In this document: piece after piece, positions 25,119 to 33,529 of the stretch
Numbering within the stretch: position 1 is the stretch's first letter
Layout of the letters: every line of letters starts with the position of its first letter
Source: Armatimonadota bacterium
GTDB lineage: Bacteria > Sysuimicrobiota > Sysuimicrobiia > Sysuimicrobiales > Kaftiobacteriaceae
Length of the DNA: 35,708 bases
Assembly (NCBI GenBank): GCA_016193565.1
Contig: JACPRY010000011.1
Span: forward strand, 1-35,708
Direction: 5' to 3'
Program-made: the position numbers and the translations under genes
Notes under the pieces: generated by a model
What the model was told of the DNA's origin: nothing
Database searches by the model: none
Seen by the model: only the letters and a program-made list of their open reading frames with translations

Positions 25119-26165
25119 GTGACGGAGCGTGAGCGTATCAGGCTCACTTCGATGGTCGCCTGCGCTGGGTGAGCGTCAAAACTGAGTCCTGAGGACCTGG
25201 CGCAGGTCCTGCGCCAGCTCCCACAACCTAGCGACCCCAACCTCCTCGTCGGTACGAACACCGTCGACGACGCCGCCGTCTACCGGCTCACGGATGAGCT
25301 GGCTCTCGTGCAGACCGTCGACGTGTTCACGCCGGTAGTGGACGATCCGTATCACTACGGGGCCATCTCCGCGGCGAACGCGCTCTCGGATATCTACGCC
25401 ATGGGGGCAAGGCCGCTGCTTGCGTTGAACATCGTCGGCTTCCCACGTGGGAAGCTGCCGATGTCGGTACTCGAGCAGATCCTGCGCGGCGGCGCGGACA
25501 AGGCGGGCGAGGCGGGCGTCATCATCGCCGGCGGCCACAGCATCGACGACCCCGAGCCGAAGTACGGGCTCGCCGTCACAGGATTAGCGCATCCCGACCG
25601 CATCGTGAAAAACGTCGGGGCGCGGCCCGGGGATCAACTCGTGCTTACAAAACCGCTCGGCATCGGTATCATCACTACCGGCATCAAGCAGGAAAAGACT
25701 TCACCGGCCGCGGCTGAGGAGGCAATTACGGTGATGGAGCGGCTGAACCGCGATGCGGCCGAGGCGATGGTTGAGGTCGGCGTACACGCGGCGACCGATG
25801 TGACCGGATACGGTCTGCTTGGCCATCTGCACGAGATGACTTCGGGAAGCCGCGTGACGGCCCGCGTCCGGTACTCGCGCGTGCCGGTCCTGGAGGAAGC
25901 GCGCGCGCTCGTCCGGCACGGTGCGATCGCCTCCGGCACCTCGCGGAACTACGAGTATCTCCGGCCCCGCGTCACCTTCACCGGCCTGGACGAGTTTGAC
26001 GAGATCATCCTCTGCGACGCCCAGACGTCTGGCGGACTACTGATGGCTGTACCCGAGGAAAAACTTGACACGCTGACCGCAACGCTTCGCCAGCGCAGCG
26101 TCGAACCAGCCCACGTCGGCGAGATTACCGGCCCCGGAGACGGCCGGATCGAGATAACGCGTTAG
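25119..26165 (+). CDS. selD: Selenide, water dikinase with in-frame UGA (predicted selenocysteine)
   Basis: AAGGAGG at 25104-25110, GTG start 25119; V/[97 protein letters not shown]... UGA at 25170-25172. ORF track begins only at 25308. Confidence 0.93.
25197..25217 (+). promoter_or_regulatory. Predicted bacterial SECIS hairpin for selD
   Basis: CTGGCGCA-GGTCC-TGCGCCAG: perfect 8-bp stem, 5-nt loop beginning GG, loop 32 nt after the UGA. Confidence 0.8.
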
Positions 26166-27015
26166 CGTCAGGAGTCTTTCGCCGTTCCCCGTTCCCGGTT
26201 CCCCGTTCCCGAATGTAGTAGTACAAATGCTGCTGGGCATACCCAGCCAGCGCCCCGAATCGATCTCGTGCGAAGGTCCGTATCTGCCGCTCCGTCTTTC
26301 GCTGTCCGCCAAAGTACCAGCGCTCCACCGCCCGCTTGACCCATATGTCGACGGGAAACGCCTCTCCCTTCCCATAGGCGAACAGCAAAAGGCAGTCGGC
26401 AACCTTGTCGCCCACCCCCGGAAGCGCCAGGAGCCGGCGGCGCGCATCGTCGTAGGAAAGCTCAGCCAGAGCCGCCAGATCAACATCCCTCCTGGCGATC
26501 TGTCTGGCTACAGCCGCGACGTACGGCGCACGGTACCCGAGCAGGCACAGGCGGAGTTCGCGCCTCGTCGCAGATGCGAGCCGCACCGCCGAAGGAAACA
26601 TCCAGCCGCCCTCCTGGCGCGTCCCGAAACGCCGGCTCAGCCGGTCGAGGGTGAGTTCAATCTTAGGAATGTTGTTGAACGCGGAGACAATAAAACTGAT
26701 CATGCATTCCCATGGGTCCTGCCGCATGAGTGCGATTCCGCTGGTGTGCGGAAGGATCCGGCGAATGATCCGGTCACTCCGCAACGCCTCCTCAATTTCC
26801 GCCAGAGGCTCGTTGATTCCGAGGTACCGACCGAGCGCTTCGAGATCCCTGGCATCGGCAAGGCCCTGGACTCGGATGCGGCCGGTCCCCTGGACCAGCC
26901 GCACAGAGCGACCTGCAAAGACGCCCGACGCCGCTTCACCGTCCCATCGCCAGCGAAAGGCCTGACCGCATGAGAGCGTCTTTCGCAGGCTGTACGGTGG
27001 AGAGGCCTTGAGCAT
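26125..27015 (-). CDS. OGG/AlkA-like DNA glycosylase (HhH-GPD)
   Basis: SLRKTLSCGQAFRWRWDG, DPWECMISFIVSAFNNIPKIELTLDRLSRRFG, LPGVGDKVADCLLLFAYGKGEAFPVDIWVKRAVERWY. Likely start ATG 27015. Confidence 0.9.
   Translation of the reverse strand: MLKASPPYSLRKTLSCGQAFRWRWDGEAASGVFAGRSVRLVQGTGRIRVQGLADARDLEALGRYLGINEPLAEIEEALRSDRIIRRILPHTSGIALMRQDPWECMISFIVSAFNNIPKIELTLDRLSRRFGTRQEGGWMFPSAVRLASATRRELRLCLLGYRAPYVAAVARQIARRDVDLAALAELSYDDARRRLLALPGVGDKVADCLLLFAYGKGEAFPVDIWVKRAVERWYFGGQRKTERQIRTFARDRFGALAGYAQQHLYYYIRERGTGNGERRKTPDANALSRSGRLRGR
26180..26212. repeat. Period-7 repeat, single arm (GGGAACG family), element 6
   Basis: cgccgttccccgttcccggttccccgttcccg; no obvious complementary arm nearby. 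Confidence 0.8.
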
Positions 27016-27019
27016 GTTT

Positions 27020-28975
27020 CTATCCGGGATAGTCGGGATCGCCTTCTGCCCCGCAGATGTGGCGCAGCAGGTCGAGCTGCTCCTTGCTCCCAATTGCCAG
27101 CAGGCGGTCTCCAGCCTGCAGTCTTTCATCAGATCTTGGATTGACGATCTCGTGCCCGTCGGCCCGGGTAATGCTGACGATGGCAACTCCGCTGCGCTCT
27201 CGAATGTGGGTCTGCTCTATCGACTGCCCGCCGAGGGCCCGGCTTCGGATGTCGACTTCCTGGGCCTGTAGCGCCTCCCCGGACATGCCTTCGGTCCTCA
27301 TCGCCTCGGGCCAGTACGCTCGTGCTCCCTCCAGGTACCTTCGTGCAAGACGGTGATCCACACCGAGTAGATCGAGGCTGTGTCTCACAATGGTCAGGGC
27401 GGCCTCGACCTCCGGCTGGATGACCTCTGTCGCGCCAGCTTCGCCGAGTGTCGCGCGGTGACGCTGCTGATGCACGCGCGCAAGGATCGGCAGATCCCCC
27501 CTGATGCCTCGCATGGTTGCGACGCAACGGCGGACTGCCTCAAACTCGGGAATCGCGACCACCGCGAGGCGTGCCCGACCCACACCGGCATGCTGCAGGA
27601 TTAGCTCTTTTCCTGCATCCCCGAAAACCGACCCCGCTCCTCGTCCCAAGGCAGCGCGGGTGGCTTCCGGATCGAGGTCGACGACAGTGTATGGGACGTG
27701 AAACGCGTCCAGCGCGTCGGCGACCTCTCGCCCCACACGGCCGAATCCGCAGATGATTACATGTCCCTCTGGCAAGACCGCAGGGCTCGTGGGTGGTGGT
27801 GGTTCCTTTCTACTCAATAAACGCTCCAGCCACGCGGGCGTCCGGCGGAAGATCAACGCATTGAGAAGAATCGTTATCAACGAGGTCGCAAGCACCGCAT
27901 CGTAGATCGTGCGGGTGAGGAGCCCGTGATCCCTCGCCACTCCCGCCAGGATATACGAAAATTCTCCGATCTGCGTCAGCCCCAGCGCCGCGGTCACAGC
28001 CGTGAATGCGGGATAGCCGGCGCCGCGGATGACCAGCGCCCACACGGCAAACTTTCCCGCCACAACCAAGAGGACCAGCGCCACCACCGCAGGCAACTCC
28101 GAAAGAACCGATGCGGGCCGGATCAGGGTGCCAACAGAGATGAAGAAGATCGCCACAAAGATGTCCCGGATCGGCAGCACACGGGCTAACGCCTCATGCG
28201 CAAATTCCGATTCGCTGATGATCAGCCCCGCAAGGAACGCCCCCAGTGCAATCGACAACCCCAGGCTCGCCGTCAACGCCGCGGTACCGATCGCGATCGA
28301 CAGAGCCACGAGCAGAAATAGCTCCATGCTGCGGGTATGAGCCACCTTCGCTAGAAATCGCGGAACCACGCGACGAGCGAGCCACAGCAACGGGCCGAGC
28401 AGCACCAGGGCCTGCAGGAACGACCTCCCTAACGCGGCCACGCGGGTCTCCCCGGGCGAGGCAAGGGCCGGAATCAACACGGTCATCGCCACGACCGCGA
28501 GGTCTTCGGCCAGAGTGATGCCCACCACCACGCGGCCGTGAAGCGTCGCGAGCTCGCCACGTTCCAGAAGGAACTTCAGCAGCACCATCGTACTCGCCAC
28601 GCTGATGGCGGCACCGACAAGCAGACTCTGGGCGATCGTCCAGCCCAGCAGCTTCCCTAGGGGGATCGTCAAGAACACGATCAGCGCGATTCCCACCGGT
28701 GCTCCCAGCAGGGCTACCTTGCGCACCTGCAGTAACTCCTCCAGCGAAAACTCGACTCCGATGGAAAACATCAATAGCACGACGCCGATCTCTGCGAACA
28801 GTTGGAAGGTGTGGGGATCGGAGAGTGTAGGACCGGGCGTGAAAGGACCGATCAGCACCCCCGCAAGGATGTAGCCTACAATCAACGGCTGGCGTAGCCA
28901 ATGTGCGAGCAACCCTCCTCCCAGGGCTGCAAGAAAGAGTAGGCCTAGGTCCGTGAAGAACCCTGTCTCAGGCAT
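27020..28975 (-). CDS. CPA2 (KefB-like) monovalent cation:proton antiporter with TrkA-N and TrkA-C domains
   Basis: Multi-TM exchanger region; GHVIICGFGRVGREVADALDAFHVPYTVVDLDPE (TrkA-N); C-terminal RCK_C-like domain. Confidence 0.93.
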   Translation of the reverse strand: MPETGFFTDLGLLFLAALGGGLLAHWLRQPLIVGYILAGVLIGPFTPGPTLSDPHTFQLFAEIGVVLLMFSIGVEFSLEELLQVRKVALLGAPVGIALIVFLTIPLGKLLGWTIAQSLLVGAAISVASTMVLLKFLLERGELATLHGRVVVGITLAEDLAVVAMTVLIPALASPGETRVAALGRSFLQALVLLGPLLWLARRVVPRFLAKVAHTRSMELFLLVALSIAIGTAALTASLGLSIALGAFLAGLIISESEFAHEALARVLPIRDIFVAIFFISVGTLIRPASVLSELPAVVALVLLVVAGKFAVWALVIRGAGYPAFTAVTAALGLTQIGEFSYILAGVARDHGLLTRTIYDAVLATSLITILLNALIFRRTPAWLERLLSRKEPPPPTSPAVLPEGHVIICGFGRVGREVADALDAFHVPYTVVDLDPEATRAALGRGAGSVFGDAGKELILQHAGVGRARLAVVAIPEFEAVRRCVATMRGIRGDLPILARVHQQRHRATLGEAGATEVIQPEVEAALTIVRHSLDLLGVDHRLARRYLEGARAYWPEAMRTEGMSGEALQAQEVDIRSRALGGQSIEQTHIRERSGVAIVSITRADGHEIVNPRSDERLQAGDRLLAIGSKEQLDLLRHICGAEGDPDYPG

Positions 28976-29047
28976 CAGGCTCCCGATAACGCAGGGTGAA
29001 TCGCGACCCCATTATGCCGACCTGGCTATCTCCGTCCAATCAGCCGT

Positions 29048-29683
29048 TCACAAGGCTGCTGGATCGGCCACATCCAGGATCAGCTGCGACCAGGTTTCCA
29101 TGTGGTCGCGAAGACCGTCCAGTTCATCCGAGTCCATCAGGCGGCCTTCCAGGCTGTGTGACTCTCGCACGACGACATCGGACGTGTCCACGTCTACGAC
29201 GTGTACCAGCCCAAAATGAACCTGGCCGACCCGAGTGGTGTCATCGTTCAGCACGCCCACGAGCCGGGCGCGCCAGTTTCCGAAAATGACGAGTTCCTCC
29301 AGCAGCTCGCGCCGCATCCCCGCATCCACGATGTCCGACGCGCCCTCGACATCGACACGGTTGATATGTCCGCCCACCCCGATACTATACTTACCGTGCA
29401 GCCGGCTCTCTCCACCGGCGGCCAACCGCCGGAATGCAAAGATGCGCGAGCCGTATCGCACAATGAGATACGGAATGATCTGCTTCATTGAGGAATCATG
29501 CTCCATCTGGCTCCGCAGGCGAAACTCGCCGTATTCCAGGATGCGCGACCGGTAAGCTGGAGCGCCGTCTCTGATGAACCCATGCACGATTCCTGGAAGA
29601 AGCAGGTGCCGCGCTACGACGAGAATCTCTTCCATGGACACTCCGATCACTTCAAATCCCGGCGGAAACGTCGCTTCACTCAT
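29048..29683 (-). CDS. NUDIX-fold protein
   Basis: YSIGVGGHINRVD...IVDAGMRRELLEEL resembles a NUDIX box; overlaps the upstream gene. Confidence 0.7.
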   Translation of the reverse strand: MSEATFPPGFEVIGVSMEEILVVARHLLLPGIVHGFIRDGAPAYRSRILEYGEFRLRSQMEHDSSMKQIIPYLIVRYGSRIFAFRRLAAGGESRLHGKYSIGVGGHINRVDVEGASDIVDAGMRRELLEELVIFGNWRARLVGVLNDDTTRVGQVHFGLVHVVDVDTSDVVVRESHSLEGRLMDSDELDGLRDHMETWSQLILDVADPAAL

Positions 29684-30257
29684 CGTCGCCCGTGCCCGCT
29701 ACGCCTTGGACGCGCCGCTCAATCGCACGTAACCACATTCTTCGGATCAGCGCACTTCCAGGATAGATCAACCGCCAGTAGCGGGCGAACTTTTTCCGGG
29801 ATTGCGTATCGAGTGCCAGGATTCTCGTCTCGGTGCGCACCTGCACTCCCGCCGGAACGGCCATCAGCAAGAAGTTCATAGCCGCCTTTGCGAACCCTGG
29901 CTGCTTGAACGCGACAAACTCCTCCACGCTGTTGATCACCGGCGACGGACCACCGCGGATCGACCAAAACTGTCCGATCGTGCCCAGCACGATCTCACGA
30001 CCCGGATCTTCCGCGAGTAGGACAAAACCGCCGCTAAGCGCCTGATCCAGGATCGGGCGCCCTTCCCCGACACGAAGGCTGTCCCTACCGAGCAGTCGGG
30101 CGGGCAGCGCCCTCAGAGCAAACAGGAAGCCAACAAACGGCATCTCCGCCGGCGTGACCTCCTTGATCGCTTCGAACACGCGCCCAGGGGAGGACGCAAC
30201 GCCGACGGAGTGAACTTCGTGGAAATCGTAGACGGGCAAAAACCGGTCGAGCTGCAT
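29676..30257 (-). CDS. Hypothetical protein, SRPBCC/DUF2867-like
   Basis: FLPVYDFHEVHSVGVASSPGRVFEAIKEVTPAEMPFVGFLFALRALPARLLG... family call from general resemblance. Confidence 0.55.
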   Translation of the reverse strand: MQLDRFLPVYDFHEVHSVGVASSPGRVFEAIKEVTPAEMPFVGFLFALRALPARLLGRDSLRVGEGRPILDQALSGGFVLLAEDPGREIVLGTIGQFWSIRGGPSPVINSVEEFVAFKQPGFAKAAMNFLLMAVPAGVQVRTETRILALDTQSRKKFARYWRLIYPGSALIRRMWLRAIERRVQGVAGTGDDE

Positions 30258-30260
30258 CGC

Positions 30261-31055
30261 TTAGCGGCCCGTCTTGACGCCCAGCCGATCTCCCATCCTC
30301 ACCCCCAGGCCGTAAAGGACGCGGAAACGGCGGTGGTAGCCGTCAAGCGCCTTCAGCGGCTGCATTCGCTTGAAGACATCCTGTTTGAAGCGTTCCACAG
30401 CCGTTGGATCGAGACGCTCGAGCGAAGCGCGACTGCCGTGCGACCATTGCGTGGCCCACCATTCCTCTTCGTCCGCATAGACGAACTCTGCGTTCTCCTC
30501 CACGACCTGGACCCTTGCGAACCCGGCGCCTCGAACGGCCGCCTCCAATTCACTCGCAGTGTCCAGGGCTTTCGTGCTCAGATCCACCGGCGTCATGTAT
30601 GCCTTGAGTACTTCGCGCACCCATGACCACTTCGGGTCCGTTCCACCCCACGTGCTGACAGCCAGCCGGCCGCCGGGCCGCAGCACGCGATGAAACTCCC
30701 TAAGCGCCCGCTCCACGCGGGGGAAGAAAAAGAGGGCGAATCCACACAACACGGCATCGAACGAGGCATCTGGAAACGTCAGGTGCTCGGCGTCCATGAC
30801 GCGGACCTCAGCATTGCTGAGGCGCTGTCTCGTGAGCTCACGCGCGGTCTCGGCCACCATCGCCTCCGAGAGATCGACCCCGACGACGTGCCCTTTCATC
30901 CCGACCCGAGCGGCCGCGCCCGGCCGGAGGCCGGCGTGTTTCGCCAACAGGCGGCCGAAGAAAGTGAAGAAACGCGGACCGACGCGATCGTACGCCGGAG
31001 CGGCGCGGCCAAACACGCCAGCAATCAGATTCTTCTTCGAACGGTCGAGATCCAT
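30261..31055 (-). CDS. UbiE-like class I SAM methyltransferase, apparently lacking motif I
   Basis: MDLDRSKKNLIAGVFGRAAPAYDRVGPRFF..., HVVGVDLSEAMVAETAREL, VRVMDAEHLTFPDASFDAVLCGFALFFFP, LREFHRVLRPGGRLAVSTWG; no GxGxG-type segment between LRPG and AARVG. Confidence 0.85.
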   Translation of the reverse strand: MDLDRSKKNLIAGVFGRAAPAYDRVGPRFFTFFGRLLAKHAGLRPGAAARVGMKGHVVGVDLSEAMVAETARELTRQRLSNAEVRVMDAEHLTFPDASFDAVLCGFALFFFPRVERALREFHRVLRPGGRLAVSTWGGTDPKWSWVREVLKAYMTPVDLSTKALDTASELEAAVRGAGFARVQVVEENAEFVYADEEEWWATQWSHGSRASLERLDPTAVERFKQDVFKRMQPLKALDGYHRRFRVLYGLGVRMGDRLGVKTGR

Positions 31056-31060
31056 GTCCC

Positions 31061-32089
31061 CTAGAATAGGAAGAGGACGGCAAAGTACAGGACCATGAGA
31101 ATGAGTCCCAGCGGCACGCCGACGCGCGCCCACGTCCTGCTGCGGATGCCGAGCTTGTTCGCGGAAATGATGTTCGGGATATTGCCCGGGATGAGCATGC
31201 CCCCGCTGACCAGGAGAGCCATGAGCACCGCTCGGATCTGAAATGCCGTCATCTGCGGGCTTATCTCCGCGGCCGTCAGTGTGGCGTTGTCCAGGATAGC
31301 CGAAACTGTATTGATCCAATACAGGATTCTGGCGTCAAGATGAATGATGAACCGATCGATCACCGGCTTGAATCCTTCGCCGAGTAACGTCAGCGCCATC
31401 ACGAACAGATACACCCGCGCCGCCCGCCCCACGACGCCGCGGTAGGTCTCTTCCGCTGCCTCTGTCAGGGTCTCACCTGCATAGCGCAAGGGCTGCAGCG
31501 CCGCCCAGATCCCCATGAGGACGACTCCAGGGACCACCCACGGACTAAGCAGGCGCATCAAGTACCAGAAGTCCTCGCCCAGTTTTGCCGTCGCGATGGT
31601 CGACAGCGGCTCACCGATCGGGGTCAGTGCGGCGCCCAACCCGATCGACATGCACGCGATCACCACCAGCCGGGCTTCGTCCTCTTGCCGGAAGCGCATC
31701 ACGCTGATCAGCTCTACTAAGACCAGCGATGCGATGATCGCCGTGATCACGCTGCTGAGAATCCCGAGGAGGACCACCAGTACAAAGACCAGGACGCGGA
31801 GAGATACGAGCAGCCGCAGCCTGATCAGCCCCGGACCGAGATAGCGCCGAAGCCACTTAAAGAGCAGGCCGAACGCCAGCACGGCAAGCGTGATTGCCAC
31901 GGGGTGGGTCAGCGCGTCCCTGATGAGATGCGGCGAGAGAACGCCCGCAACGATCGCGGACGCCAGGCCCATAAAAAAAAGGAAAGCCTCGAGGTTCTGC
32001 TCCACCCGGTGAGAAAGCAACGGCAGCGCGAGGACCAGAAGGAGGATGATGAGATCGGCGATGATGACGAAATCCACGACGCTGTTCAT
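31061..32089 (-). CDS. DUF1646 / NhaD-like membrane permease
   Basis: About ten TM segments; GLGAALTPIGEPLSTIATAKLG, ILDNATLTAAEISP, GGMLIPGNIPNIISANKLGI. Confidence 0.8.
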   Translation of the reverse strand: MNSVVDFVIIADLIILLLVLALPLLSHRVEQNLEAFLFFMGLASAIVAGVLSPHLIRDALTHPVAITLAVLAFGLLFKWLRRYLGPGLIRLRLLVSLRVLVFVLVVLLGILSSVITAIIASLVLVELISVMRFRQEDEARLVVIACMSIGLGAALTPIGEPLSTIATAKLGEDFWYLMRLLSPWVVPGVVLMGIWAALQPLRYAGETLTEAAEETYRGVVGRAARVYLFVMALTLLGEGFKPVIDRFIIHLDARILYWINTVSAILDNATLTAAEISPQMTAFQIRAVLMALLVSGGMLIPGNIPNIISANKLGIRSRTWARVGVPLGLILMVLYFAVLFLF

Positions 32090-32116
32090 TATAGCGGGCG
32101 TGAACAGGGAGCGTCT

Positions 32117-32220
32117 CGCTTCCGGATACTGAGTTTGTTCGCTGAGATGATGTTGGGATATTCCCCGGGATGAGCATGCCGCTGCTGATCATCAGCCCCA
32201 TTGGGACGGCGCGAACCTAA
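32117..32220 (-). pseudogene. Frameshifted fragment of a second DUF1646-type permease C-terminus
   Basis: ttccggatactgagtttgttcgctgagatgatgttgggatattccccgggatgagcatgcc parallels 31141-31200 of the intact gene with a one-base deletion. Confidence 0.75.
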
Positions 32221-32249
32221 ATCCCCAGGCCTGATCTAGCTCAAATGGG

Positions 32250-32672
32250 TCAATTTGGTGGAGTAAAGGTCTGGGTCCGTGTGACCGAGGCCGCGTCGTC
32301 GGTCTCATATTCCTGACGGATGACGGCGACCTTGTCGCGGTCCAGATACGACAGTAGCATTGGCAGGTCGGCCACGACGGGCAAGGTGTTGATCTGGTCA
32401 ATCCCCACCCAGGCCAGCTCCCCCTCATCAGACGGCGTCAGCGTACCCTGCGGCGCCTGTGCAGAAAAGACGAAGATCAGCCACAGCTCATCTGTAGACT
32501 TGACGCTGATGACCAGCAGGGTACGCAGGCGAGGAGCAGTGATGGCCAGGCCGGTCTCTTCCCGCACCTCGCGGAGGCAGGCCGTGAATGGATCTTCGTC
32601 CGGCTCGAGTCTGCCGCCGATTCCATCCCACTGGCCGGCGTGGGGAGCATTACGCCGCTTGATGAGCAGCAC
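32250..32672 (-). CDS. NUDIX hydrolase (start uncertain)
   Basis: GGRLEPDEDPFTACLREVREETGL NUDIX box. Upstream in-frame codons [15 protein letters not shown] suggest a somewhat longer N-terminus. Confidence 0.9.
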   Translation of the reverse strand: MLLIKRRNAPHAGQWDGIGGRLEPDEDPFTACLREVREETGLAITAPRLRTLLVISVKSTDELWLIFVFSAQAPQGTLTPSDEGELAWVGIDQINTLPVVADLPMLLSYLDRDKVAVIRQEYETDDAASVTRTQTFTPPN

Positions 32673-32713
32673 GCGATCGCCGTCGCGGATGAAACAGAGC
32701 GCTCGGGGCGAGA

Positions 32714-33529
32714 CTACGATGGACGGACTTCTCCGACCTGAACGGTATCGATGGCCCGGCGCAAATCTCCAACGAAGGCCTCGAGGCGTTCCAGACGCCG
32801 CTCCGGTGTCTCCAGTAGGGATACGATCGCGCTACCGACGATCACACCGTCGGCGATCTCGGCGATCTGCCTGGCATGATCAGGGGTCGAGATGCCAAAA
32901 CCGACGCATACCGGCAGCGGTGTCACGCTCTTGATCCGCCGCACCAGGTCGCGAATGTCTTCCGGCAGCCGGTCGCGGGTGCCGGTCACGCCGGTGAGCG
33001 ACACGCAATAGACAAAGCCGGTAGATCGTTCGGCCACGAAGCGGATCCGATCGCCGGTACTGGTCGGAGCGAGCAAGAAGATGGTGTCGAGTTTCCGCGG
33101 CCGTGCAGCAGCGAGCAACTCCTCAGACTCATCGGGAGGCAGATCGGGAATCACGACTCCATCTACCCCCGACGACGACGCATCGATACAGAATCGTCGC
33201 AGTCCGTACTGCAGGATCGGGTTGTAGTAGGACAGCAACACCACGGGCTGCCGGACATCTGCCCGCGCTTTCCCGACCAGCGCGAGCACATCCGTCAGAC
33301 CCACGCCCATCGTCAGGGCGCGCTGCGCCGCCCGCTGATTAATTGGGCCATCTGCGATCGGGTCGGAAAACGGCACACCAAGCTCAATGAGGTCGGCGCC
33401 CACGCGCGCAAGCGTTCGCAGGATTTCTAAGGTGGTATCAAGATCGGGGTCGCCGGCGACGACGAACGGGATCAGCGCCCGCTGCCGTTCGGCCCGGAGC
33501 CGCGCGAACGTCTCCGCAATCCGGCTCAT
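32714..33529 (-). CDS. trpA: Tryptophan synthase alpha chain
   Basis: [44 protein letters not shown]. Confidence 0.97.
   Translation of the reverse strand: MSRIAETFARLRAERQRALIPFVVAGDPDLDTTLEILRTLARVGADLIELGVPFSDPIADGPINQRAAQRALTMGVGLTDVLALVGKARADVRQPVVLLSYYNPILQYGLRRFCIDASSSGVDGVVIPDLPPDESEELLAAARPRKLDTIFLLAPTSTGDRIRFVAERSTGFVYCVSLTGVTGTRDRLPEDIRDLVRRIKSVTPLPVCVGFGISTPDHARQIAEIADGVIVGSAIVSLLETPERRLERLEAFVGDLRRAIDTVQVGEVRPS

Noticed and set aside
25119-25172. selD as a pseudogene or separate short upstream ORF ending in TGA
   Set aside because: Coding similarity to SelD continues in the same frame on both sides of the TGA, exactly at the catalytic Cys, with a SECIS-like hairpin.
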